Part shown: positions 1 through 6,986 of the stretch, one piece after another
Layout of the letters: each line of letters begins with the position of its first letter
How positions within the stretch are numbered: the stretch's first letter is position 1
NCBI GenBank assembly: GCA_012521315.1
Contig: JAAYMP010000205.1
Span: 1-16,974 of the forward strand
Source of the DNA: Bacillota bacterium
GTDB taxonomy: Bacteria > Bacillota > UBA4882 > UBA10575
Direction: 5' to 3'
Length of the DNA stretch: 16,974 bases
The notes under the pieces: generated by a model
Seen by the model: the letters and a program-made list of their open reading frames with translations, nothing else
Told to the model about the DNA's origin: nothing
Databases searched by the model: none
Made by a program: the position numbers and the translations under genes

Positions 1-9
1 AAATAAAAT

Positions 10-84
10 TGGAGCGGAAAACGGGATTTGAACCCGCGACCCTCGCCTTGGCAAGGCGATGCTCTACCACTGAGCTACTTCCGC
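10..84 (-). tRNA. tRNA-Gly (anticodon GCC), CCA encoded
   Basis: Read on the minus strand this folds as a standard cloverleaf. The acceptor arm GCGGAAG (84-78) pairs with TTTCCGC, with one G-U pair, followed by discriminator T and an encoded CCA at 12-10. The D-loop carries AGCTCAGTGGTAGAGC. The anticodon stem-loop is CGCCTTGCCAAGGCG with anticodon GCC, which decodes glycine GGC/GGU codons. The T-arm carries GGGTTCGAATCCC. It is about 75 nt including CCA, with no intron or irregularity. It has its own promoter (104-133), so it is probably transcribed separately from the response regulator gene just upstream, which ends in its own terminator. Confidence 0.97.
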
Positions 85-103
85 TCTTTCTTTTGCAAAA
101 CTT

Positions 104-133
104 ATATTACCATACACCCAGGTAAAATGTCAA
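104..133 (-). promoter_or_regulatory. sigma-A type promoter of tRNA-Gly
   Basis: On the minus strand a perfect -35 box TTGACA lies at 133-128 and a -10 box TAATAT at 109-104, with an 18-bp spacer. Transcription would start near position 97, about 13 nt before the mature tRNA 5' end at 84. Box sequence and spacing fit a vegetative housekeeping promoter. Confidence 0.8.
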
Positions 134-165
134 GGGTGTTTTTGGGCCATTCTGTTTTTCCTAAG

Positions 166-201
166 GCAAAAGCGCCGCCCGGAAAGGCGCCGCCGTTTTG
201 C
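166..201 (-). terminator. Rho-independent terminator after the response regulator gene
   Basis: On the minus strand, directly after the TAA stop at 204-202, GGCGCC (191-186) pairs with GGCGCT (176-171) around a 9-nt loop (one G-U pair) and is followed by TTTT and then GCC. Flanking GCAAAA/TTTTGC repeats (201-196 and 171-166) can extend the stem with a small bulge. The position fits the end of the six-gene signalling operon. Confidence 0.6.
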
Positions 202-1845
202 TTATCCCGCATCACTCTTTTTTAACACCGTTTTGCCACCTTGCCGGTTTTTCTCCAAGTATTCCCTGTACTCGCTGGGGGTTTGGTTGGTTATTTTCTT
301 AAAACAACTGCTGAAATAATAGGGGTCATTATAGCCGACGGTGGTGGCAATCTCATAAATACGCATCTCCGTATGTTTCAGTAATTCTTTGGCTTTCCGG
401 ATCCGGCACTCGGTCAGATAATCGGAGAAATTCTTACCGGTCCGTTCCGTAAAGAGCAGACTGAGGTATCCGGGGCTAAGCTTGTATTTCTCCGCCATCG
501 CGGAGAGGGTAATCTCTTCCGCGTAGTTCGTTTCCAGGTAGCGACGGATTTCATCAACCCGCTGCTGGTTAAGGTTCTCCCGGTTCCGGCTGATCAACTG
601 GTTGATCCGGGAAAAGATCTTTTTGAATTCCGCTTCCAGTTCATCCAGGCTCTGGGTACGGCTGATCATACTTAAGGGAGGAGCGCCATCCGGAAAGATC
701 TCTTCCAAGTCATAGCCCAACTCATTGAGGGTGGCGCAGGTTAAGAGCAACAAATTCGCGGCGATAATCCGGATCGGTTCCGGCCCCAGGAAGGAGGCTC
801 TCATCTCCGCAAACAACTTCGCCAAGTCTTCAAGGATCTCGTCGTTGGCGCCCACCCTTAAATCATCAAAAATACGGTTCTGGTAAAGTTGGTAAAATAT
901 TTTATGGTAACCCGGATGGGCCAGGTTAAGATCGCCGACGGCGTAAACCCGGTTAAAACCATAGAGGAACCGGTTTTGCAGCGCCATCCCGGCTTCCCGG
1001 TGCGCCACGAAAAGGTCCAACAGCGTTTGGTAACAATTGCTCACCCCGAAGGTAATGTCTTTATTTAAAAGACCTCGAAGTCTAGTTAACCATTCTTCCA
1101 ACCGTAACGGAAAAACCTGATCCGGATCAAAAACGACCGCGACCATTTGGTGATGGTAGTAATTGAGGAGCAGGAACTGGTAGGATGAACCGGCTAGGAC
1201 CTGCCTAAGATGCTGGTAAAACCGGAGGTCCAATAGATATTTATCCTCTTCCGGAACAAGCAAGTCGGAAACGTCATGCAGTTCCGCCACCACCACTTGG
1301 AAGGGTCTGTTTTCATACTTATCCAGCCCTAAAAACTGTAATTTCGCGGCAAAATCGGCCTTCGCCACCTTTCCGTTTAACAGATCGGTGAGAAATTTTT
1401 CTCTTAACGCCGACATGTTCTTGCCAATTTGCGCCCGCAGGGCAGCGATCTCCTGCTCTTTCGCCTGTTCGGCATTGATCTCCCCCTTCAGCCGCAACGC
1501 CACTTCCAAAAGGCGTTTCGTCGCAAAGGGTTTTAAGAGGTATTCGGAGACCGCCAAGTTGATCGATTCCCGGGCATATTCAAACTCGGCAAAACCGGAG
1601 ATAACAATGATTTTCATCCGGTAATTCCGCTTTTTAATCTCTTTAATCAGTTCAATTCCATTCATCACCGGCATCTGCACATCAGTTACGACGATCTGGA
1701 CCGGGTACTGTTCGAGGAGGGACAAAGCCTCCTCCCCATTACTGGCCCCGAGGACCGGATCAAAACCATAATCATGCCACGGGACATTATTCATTAATTT
1801 TTGCCGGATCGCTTCTTCGTCTTCAACCAGCAAAATTCCGCCCAT
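202..1845 (-). CDS. YesN-type response regulator with AraC-family DNA-binding domain
   Basis: This 547-aa two-component response regulator is predicted to be phosphorylated by the kinase encoded just upstream and then to bind DNA. The N-terminal receiver (about residues 3-118) shows the acidic pocket E8/D9, phosphoacceptor D55 in TDVQMP, S83 and K105 in LLKPF. A long poorly conserved linker (about 120-430) is typical of the YesN group. The C-terminus (about 434-530) is a two-helix-turn-helix AraC domain, with the conserved second motif GYNDPYYFSSCFKK at 504-517. The ATG at 1845 follows AAAGGAGGTC (1860-1851), a near-perfect ribosome site. It starts 25 bp after the kinase stop and is the last gene of the cluster. 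YesN-type regulators commonly control sugar transport or polysaccharide-use genes; the target here is unknown, and no transporter operon is adjacent. Confidence 0.93.
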   Translation of the reverse strand: MGGILLVEDEEAIRQKLMNNVPWHDYGFDPVLGASNGEEALSLLEQYPVQIVVTDVQMPVMNGIELIKEIKKRNYRMKIIVISGFAEFEYARESINLAVSEYLLKPFATKRLLEVALRLKGEINAEQAKEQEIAALRAQIGKNMSALREKFLTDLLNGKVAKADFAAKLQFLGLDKYENRPFQVVVAELHDVSDLLVPEEDKYLLDLRFYQHLRQVLAGSSYQFLLLNYYHHQMVAVVFDPDQVFPLRLEEWLTRLRGLLNKDITFGVSNCYQTLLDLFVAHREAGMALQNRFLYGFNRVYAVGDLNLAHPGYHKIFYQLYQNRIFDDLRVGANDEILEDLAKLFAEMRASFLGPEPIRIIAANLLLLTCATLNELGYDLEEIFPDGAPPLSMISRTQSLDELEAEFKKIFSRINQLISRNRENLNQQRVDEIRRYLETNYAEEITLSAMAEKYKLSPGYLSLLFTERTGKNFSDYLTECRIRKAKELLKHTEMRIYEIATTVGYNDPYYFSSCFKKITNQTPSEYREYLEKNRQGGKTVLKKSDAG

Positions 1846-1870
1846 CGACTGACCTCCTTTTGCCTCCCCT

Positions 1871-3646
1871 TTATTTGATCAGCGGTAAACGAAGGACTAC
1901 TTTGGTGCCCTGCCCGAGGGTGGAAGTTAACCACAATCCGTATTCTTGGCCAAAAGCAAGGACGATCCGTTCGTGGACATTGCGTAAGCCAAACCCGTGT
2001 TTCTCTTGGTCTTCCGGACCTTCTCCCCGTAAATAACGGTTGATCTTGTCAACCAGGTCGGCCGGCATGCCCTGGCCATTATCTTCCACTTCAAAGCAGA
2101 TCGTCTTTTCCTCCCGGTAACCCCGGACGGTAATTAAACCGTCATTGGTTTCCAAAGAACGTACCCCGTGGTAAATGGCATTCTCAACCAATGGTTGCAG
2201 GAGGATCTTTAATGTCTTAAAGTTGGCAATCCCGTCCTCAACCTCGATCCGGTAATCATACTTTTCGCCATGGCGTAGTTTTTGGATATAAAGGTAGTTA
2301 TGGACATGATCCACTTCTTCCTTGATACTGATTAACTCCCGGCCTTGACTCAAACTGATCCGGAAGAAAGCCCCCAGGGCTTCCACCATCTTGATCACAT
2401 CTTCATTTTGGTTTGTTTCCAATAAGCCGATAATTACCTCCAGCGTATTGTAGATAAAATGCGGTTTGATTTGCTCCTGGAGCGCCCGCATCTCAATTTG
2501 GCGCAGTTTCTTTTGTTCCTGAACACTTTGGCGCATCAACCGCCGGATCTCGATGAGCATCTGGTTAAAGGCCTTTCCGAGCTGGCCAATCTCGTCAAAA
2601 GTGCGGACCGGAACAACCGTATCAAGATTTTCCGCCGCTGCCCACATCGAGGCCTGGAGTTCTTTCAACGGCTTCGTTAATACACTGGCCAGCAAGAGCG
2701 AGCCTAAGACCACGGCAATAATGGTCGCCGCAATTAAGGCAAAAGACATCCGGGCAACCGTCGTCATCTCCGCGATCAATTCCGCCCGGTCGGAGATGCC
2801 GATAATGCTCCAATTCGCCAGGGGCAAGGTCTTTCCCATGATCACCCGGTTGCCATAGGTGTAATAGCCACTCCGCCAGGATTCGCCCACCGGATTGCCC
2901 AGGAGGAGCCCGACGGATTTTCCGATCAACTCCGGGTCGGGATGGAAGATAATTTGCCCGTTTTGGTCGACCAGGGTCACATAACCGGTCTTCCCCAGCC
3001 TGATATCACTGCAGATCCGCGCCAGGAGGTCAAGCTCCACATCGACGCTCATAACCCCTAAAAAGTTATCATAATCGCCGTAGATCGCACAACCAACGGA
3101 AAAGACCTTCCCCCCCAGCCAATCGTCATGGGGCCCGTAAAGCGCCATCGTATTGTCTTGTGCCGTCCGGTTGGCCAAGATTTGAAAAAGTTCGTTTTGG
3201 GAAAGGTCCACGTTGGTCACGCCATAACAACCGATTTTTACCCCTTTTAAGGTTGTGATCGCGACTTCCCGCAGATCGGTCTTGTATTTTTTGATATTGT
3301 TTAAATTCTCCCATAAACGGTAGGTATATTTCTGGTTGCCCTCAACGTCATCAATCAGACTGAGTTTCAAAAATTGCAGAATGTAATAATCGTTCCTGAA
3401 TTCGAGGATCCGCTCCAGATCGCTCAGGTAGATCTGGAGGTTACGTTCCACCCGGTTAATAACAGCCTCCGTGTAAGTACGGACATTCTGCTGGAGGATC
3501 TCAAGGTAGGTATAGTAGGAAAGAAAAGCCAATAAGAGCAGGGGAATCAGGCTTAAACCCGTAAAGGACAGGATAATCTTTGACCGCAGCGATCTGAGGC
3601 GGAGATTGCGGAAAAATTTTCGACCAGCCATCATCAGCTTTTTCAT
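1871..3646 (-). CDS. YesM-type sensor histidine kinase (Cache-HAMP-His_kinase-HATPase)
   Basis: This membrane sensor kinase is the likely partner of the adjacent YesN-type regulator. From the ATG at 3646 it has 591 residues: TM1 about 24-46, an extracytoplasmic Cache-like domain about 47-296, TM2 about 300-322, a HAMP about 324-367, a His_kinase (LytS/YesM type) dimerization segment with phosphoacceptor H396 in QIKPHFIYNTLE, and an HATPase domain with N-box VENAIYHG (487-494), G1 DNGQGM (522-527) and G2 GFGLRN (551-556). The family more often reads NPHFLYN, so KPHFIYN is a mild variant. I prefer ATG 3646 because it forms an ATGA overlap with the stop of the upstream binding-protein gene, implying translational coupling; a GTG at 3658 in the same frame would add four residues. 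The ribosome site is weak, which also suits coupling. Input is likely sugar status relayed by the binding protein (inference). Confidence 0.93.
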   Translation of the reverse strand: MKKLMMAGRKFFRNLRLRSLRSKIILSFTGLSLIPLLLLAFLSYYTYLEILQQNVRTYTEAVINRVERNLQIYLSDLERILEFRNDYYILQFLKLSLIDDVEGNQKYTYRLWENLNNIKKYKTDLREVAITTLKGVKIGCYGVTNVDLSQNELFQILANRTAQDNTMALYGPHDDWLGGKVFSVGCAIYGDYDNFLGVMSVDVELDLLARICSDIRLGKTGYVTLVDQNGQIIFHPDPELIGKSVGLLLGNPVGESWRSGYYTYGNRVIMGKTLPLANWSIIGISDRAELIAEMTTVARMSFALIAATIIAVVLGSLLLASVLTKPLKELQASMWAAAENLDTVVPVRTFDEIGQLGKAFNQMLIEIRRLMRQSVQEQKKLRQIEMRALQEQIKPHFIYNTLEVIIGLLETNQNEDVIKMVEALGAFFRISLSQGRELISIKEEVDHVHNYLYIQKLRHGEKYDYRIEVEDGIANFKTLKILLQPLVENAIYHGVRSLETNDGLITVRGYREEKTICFEVEDNGQGMPADLVDKINRYLRGEGPEDQEKHGFGLRNVHERIVLAFGQEYGLWLTSTLGQGTKVVLRLPLIK

Positions 3647-4647
3647 TTTATATCCCACGGTTTCTTTGTCTGGAGTAATTGACTGAAGTTGCTTTCATCG
3701 GCCAATTCGAAGCCGGTATCTATAAAATCGGAAGGGATCGGCAGATCCTTAATGGCACAGACCAGGTAACTGACGGTAAACTCGCCCATCTTCCGGTAAT
3801 CGGGCCCCACCAAAGCCTGGGCAAAACCGCGCAGGGCCGCTTGCAACACCGGATAAGAAGTATCCATCGCAACAGTAATCCCGCCGTTTTGGCACCATTG
3901 GTCATAAACGGGCAGCGTCTCCGGCGGCCCGAGGAAAGCCCACCCCCCGGTAAAAAAGAGAACATCGGTCTCCGGATGCTTTTTGAGATAAGCCTCCACC
4001 TCCTTTGCGGCGGTGGTCGTATCCTCATTACAGATCAGCAGGGTTCGGTAATTTAGTTTGAGCCGGCCGACGGCCGCTTCTTGAAAACCCCGGATTCTTT
4101 CGTTCAGATCATGGGCCTTCGTGCTGCCGGTCAGGATAACCGTGTTCAACTCCCGGTCCGCCCAACCTTTGGCGGTCACAATCCGGACCAAAACTTCCCC
4201 GCATTTCGCCCCGGCAGCGTAATTATTGGTACCACAGTAAAACAAACGGTTGCTTTCCGGGGCATCGGCTTCCATCGTCGCCACTTTAATCCCGGCAGCC
4301 ACCGCCTTATCGATCACCGGCCGGAGTTGTTCGGCATCGCTGCAACTGACCGCAATCCCGTCTACTTTCCGCCGGATCAACCCTTCAATGATTTTAATCT
4401 GGGTATGTACATCGACCTTAAAGGGGCCAACCCATTCCAACTTTACATTGAGCCGTTCTGCCGTTAACTCGGCTGCTTCTTTCGCCTCGATCAGCATAGG
4501 GTTGTCAAGGGATTTCGGAACAATTGAAATGATAATCGGGCGCGTCCGGTCCGTGGACCCCACGCGCAAAACATTACCCGGGGAGAAACTCAGGACGAAA
4601 GCTAAAAGGAGTAGAAATAACCTTTTTTTAAATTTGAAGTGATTCAC
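3643..4647 (-). CDS. Periplasmic sugar-binding protein (Peripla_BP_4 / RbsB-like), signalling partner of the kinase
   Basis: This 334-aa protein has a class I periplasmic binding protein fold (ribose-binding/LacI-like). Motifs include RRKVDGIAVSCSDAEQLRPV, GIKVATMEADAP, FYCGTNNYAAG, ILTGSTKAHDLNERIRGF and TVAMDTSYP, typical of sugar-binding proteins. Residues about 5-24 form a hydrophobic signal or uncleaved anchor after a basic KFKKR stretch, with no lipobox cysteine. The start is the GTG at 4647, because AAAGGAG (4661-4655) lies 7 nt upstream; the longer open frame to 4800 runs into the preceding gene and has no ribosome site. The stop codon overlaps the kinase start as ATGA. No ABC ATPase or permease follows, so a signalling role is more likely than transport. 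Known precedents are binding proteins such as XylFII that work with LytS/YesM-type kinases. Ligand unknown. Confidence 0.85.
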   Translation of the reverse strand: MNHFKFKKRLFLLLLAFVLSFSPGNVLRVGSTDRTRPIIISIVPKSLDNPMLIEAKEAAELTAERLNVKLEWVGPFKVDVHTQIKIIEGLIRRKVDGIAVSCSDAEQLRPVIDKAVAAGIKVATMEADAPESNRLFYCGTNNYAAGAKCGEVLVRIVTAKGWADRELNTVILTGSTKAHDLNERIRGFQEAAVGRLKLNYRTLLICNEDTTTAAKEVEAYLKKHPETDVLFFTGGWAFLGPPETLPVYDQWCQNGGITVAMDTSYPVLQAALRGFAQALVGPDYRKMGEFTVSYLVCAIKDLPIPSDFIDTGFELADESNFSQLLQTKKPWDIK

Positions 4648-4744
4648 GCGACCACTCCTTTGTCCGACATTACTATGGCCTGTTCTCTCCGTAAAGGCAA
4701 CGTAAAAACCTCTTCCGGGCAGTGTGGTTGAGATCCTACCGGTT

Positions 4745-5893
4745 TTATTCGAGATATTTATTGATGATGGAACTGACATAGAGTGAACCAAGGAGGGCAA
4801 TCGCCGTACAAGCTAGACCCAAAGAGAAAGTGGTGACCCCAAACTTTTGGACATCCGCGTATAAATAGGTGGTCGGGGCCAGGCTCAAAAGGTGCCACCC
4901 ACTTTTTCCCCCGATCCCGACTTTGCTCCCGATGGTCTTAAAAGTCACCAGGGTTTGGCGGCCGTTCACATCGGTAATGAAACTCCCTTGGTTGATTTCA
5001 CTCCCGTAGTCCCGGTCGGAGACAAAACTGAAGATTTCATCCAAAGGTTTTGTTTCTTTAATGATGCTTGAAAAATTCTTGCCAATATCCTCTTTAAACG
5101 GCGTGGAAACGATCTCCCCCTTATTGTTGATGACCATCGAATAACTTTCAATCTCCGCCAATGAAATGTAAAGGCGGTTGTAGATATTTAAGTTAATCAG
5201 TCGGTCAATCTTTTCTTCATCAACAATAATCGCCAAGACCCCCAGGGACTCTCCGCTGGCGATATCTTTGATCTGCCGCCCCAAAAGCACAAAATGACTA
5301 CGGTTTATTTTAAGCGCCGATGACCAAACAATCCCCCCGCCGGCGGCGCAAATATTGTGGTAACTGTTGTGTTCTTTAAAGTTTTTGATGAGTTGGATAA
5401 AATCATCATAATAATCCTTGGTAATGACCACCGATCGTTCGAGATCAGGATCGCAGATAAACATGAAACCGAAGATATCCGGATTACTAATCATATATTC
5501 CTTAAAATTTGACTCCACTTCTCTTTTGGCCAGGAGAAGCTGGTCTTCATCTTGCGCCCCGGCTAAAAGAGCCAAATTACTGTTGAAACCTTTATTGATA
5601 AAAAGGCGCACGGAAGTATTTTCAAACTCCGCCAACTTGGATTGGATGTTCGCCACGGTCTGTCCCAACACAGCTTGCGAATATTGCTTTATTTTCCTCA
5701 TAATCGCTGTCCGCGAACTGTTGTACGCTAAGAACCCGGTGATAATGATTGGCGTCAAAGAAATCAGTAAAAAACAGCAGATGAGGCGGTTGCGGATAAA
5801 TCCCTTTGCCGCCTTGCCCTTTGCGGGCTCCACCTGGCTCTCTTCATACGGGCGTGGAGTATCGTTTTCTAAATCCAAGACCATTTTGGCCAT
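4745..5893 (-). CDS. Sensor-only membrane protein (TM-Cache-TM), paralogue of the chemoreceptor sensor half
   Basis: This 382-aa protein has a basic cytoplasmic N-terminus, TM1 about 38-57, a large extracytoplasmic Cache-type domain about 58-345 and TM2 about 353-375, then ends 7 residues later at TAA. It has no HAMP, kinase or methyl-accepting domain. It aligns along its length with the sensor half of the MCP encoded upstream, sharing ISNPDIFGF, VTFK, GIGG..GW.LL and YLYA. The stop falls where the MCP's HAMP would begin. ATG 5893 is chosen because AGGAGG (5906-5901) precedes it by 7 nt; an upstream TTG frame reaching 6007 has no ribosome site. The three frames after the stop show no HAMP remnant, so this is not a simple frameshift. 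It may be a degenerate receptor or an accessory subunit that pairs with the MCP or the kinase. Function unknown. Confidence 0.8.
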   Translation of the reverse strand: MAKMVLDLENDTPRPYEESQVEPAKGKAAKGFIRNRLICCFLLISLTPIIITGFLAYNSSRTAIMRKIKQYSQAVLGQTVANIQSKLAEFENTSVRLFINKGFNSNLALLAGAQDEDQLLLAKREVESNFKEYMISNPDIFGFMFICDPDLERSVVITKDYYDDFIQLIKNFKEHNSYHNICAAGGGIVWSSALKINRSHFVLLGRQIKDIASGESLGVLAIIVDEEKIDRLINLNIYNRLYISLAEIESYSMVINNKGEIVSTPFKEDIGKNFSSIIKETKPLDEIFSFVSDRDYGSEINQGSFITDVNGRQTLVTFKTIGSKVGIGGKSGWHLLSLAPTTYLYADVQKFGVTTFSLGLACTAIALLGSLYVSSIINKYLE

Positions 5894-6017
5894 TTCTGCT
5901 CCTCCTGATCTCATGAACATTCTACTGCCAATCTTGTTCCAAACCGTACTGGCGTTCTGCCATGTCCAGTTTTGAATTGGCCTTAATACCTCCAGACGTT
6001 TGGTCAAACTTCACTCT

Positions 6018-6974
6018 TCAATACCGACGGGTCGGCAGCACATCCCTGGCCACTTCCTGGGGGAAGACTCCTTCCTCCACGATAATCCGTTTGGGAAGGG
6101 GTTCGCCGGCCATGATGGCTTCCACCGCGTCAAAAAACTGCCGTCCCAACAGGGGGTTACACTCTACTGTACAGTTAAGCTTACCCTCAATCATCGCTTC
6201 AAAAGCGGCGCGGATCGCATCGACGGAAACAATAATGATGTCCACACCGGGCCTGAGCCCGTAAGCCTCGATGGCCTGGATCGCGCCGATCGCCATATCA
6301 TCATTATGGGAAAACAGGACGTCAATCCGGTCCCCTTCGGCCTTCAGGAATTCTTCCATTACTTCCTTACCCTTAGACCGCGTAAAGTCGCCAGTTTTTG
6401 ACATAATAATCTTCATCTCAGGGTAATTGGCGATCACTTCTTCAAATCCCTTTTTCCGGTCGATCGTCGGCGCCGAGCCAATCGTCCCTTGTAATTCAAC
6501 GATATTCGCCTTGCCGTTCATCTTTTCCGCCAGCCAACGCGCCGCCCGGCGTCCTTCCTCCACAAAATCGGAGCCGATCAACGTCACCCAGAGGGAATCA
6601 TCTGCGCAGTCAACTCCCCGATCGGTCAGGATGACGGGAATATTAGCCTGTTTCGCCTCCCGCAGGACCTCTTCCCACCCGGTGGTGACAATCGGCGAAA
6701 AGCCAATCACATCAACCTTCCGTTCGATAAAAGACCGGAGCGCTTTGATCTGGTTGGTTTGCAACTGTTGACAGTCGACAAAGATCAATTCGACCCCGCG
6801 TTTCTTCGCTTCGGAGATTATTGATTCGGTATTGGCCATTCGCCAAGCACTTTCCGCTCCCACCTGGGCAAAGCCGACCACGATCTTTTTTTTCTCGGCA
6901 CCAGTGGCACTTACGAACACCGACGCTAAAACCAACACCACCAAGAGCAAGAGGACTACTGTTCGCTTGGACAT
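6018..6974 (-). CDS. ytfQ: YtfQ-like sugar (galactofuranose-type) substrate-binding protein
   Basis: This 318-aa class I periplasmic sugar-binding protein closely resembles E. coli YtfQ, the galactofuranose-binding component, in both length and sequence. Shared blocks include VGFAQVGAESAWR (33-45), NIVELQGTIG (157-166), TIDRKKGF (170-177), TGDFTRSKGKEVMEEF (194-209) and HNDDMAIGAIQAI (223-235). Likely ligand-contact residues are D118/R119, N224/D225 and D252. Residues 1-26 form a cleavable signal peptide ending near SATGA, with no lipobox cysteine, so the protein would be free in a periplasm. ATG 6974 follows GGGAGGG (6987-6981) by 6 nt, and that site overlaps the MCP stop, so the two genes are tightly linked. 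The ytfR/ytfT/yjfF ABC partners are absent. It probably delivers a sugar signal to the MCP and/or the kinase, or serves a transporter encoded elsewhere (inference). Confidence 0.88.
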   Translation of the reverse strand: MSKRTVVLLLLVVLVLASVFVSATGAEKKKIVVGFAQVGAESAWRMANTESIISEAKKRGVELIFVDCQQLQTNQIKALRSFIERKVDVIGFSPIVTTGWEEVLREAKQANIPVILTDRGVDCADDSLWVTLIGSDFVEEGRRAARWLAEKMNGKANIVELQGTIGSAPTIDRKKGFEEVIANYPEMKIIMSKTGDFTRSKGKEVMEEFLKAEGDRIDVLFSHNDDMAIGAIQAIEAYGLRPGVDIIIVSVDAIRAAFEAMIEGKLNCTVECNPLLGRQFFDAVEAIMAGEPLPKRIIVEEGVFPQEVARDVLPTRRY

Positions 6975-6986
6975 TTTGCTCCCTCC

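Noticed and set aside
4648..4744. Possible HAMP/MA remnant after the sensor-only gene, which would make it a frameshifted chemoreceptor
   Set aside because: None of the three minus-strand frames in this gap resembles a HAMP; the sequence simply leads to the ribosome site of the next gene.
4648..4800. N-terminal extension of the second binding protein back to 4800
   Set aside because: It overlaps the end of the sensor-only gene, places 51 non-signal residues before the signal peptide and has no ribosome site; GTG 4647 has an ideal one.
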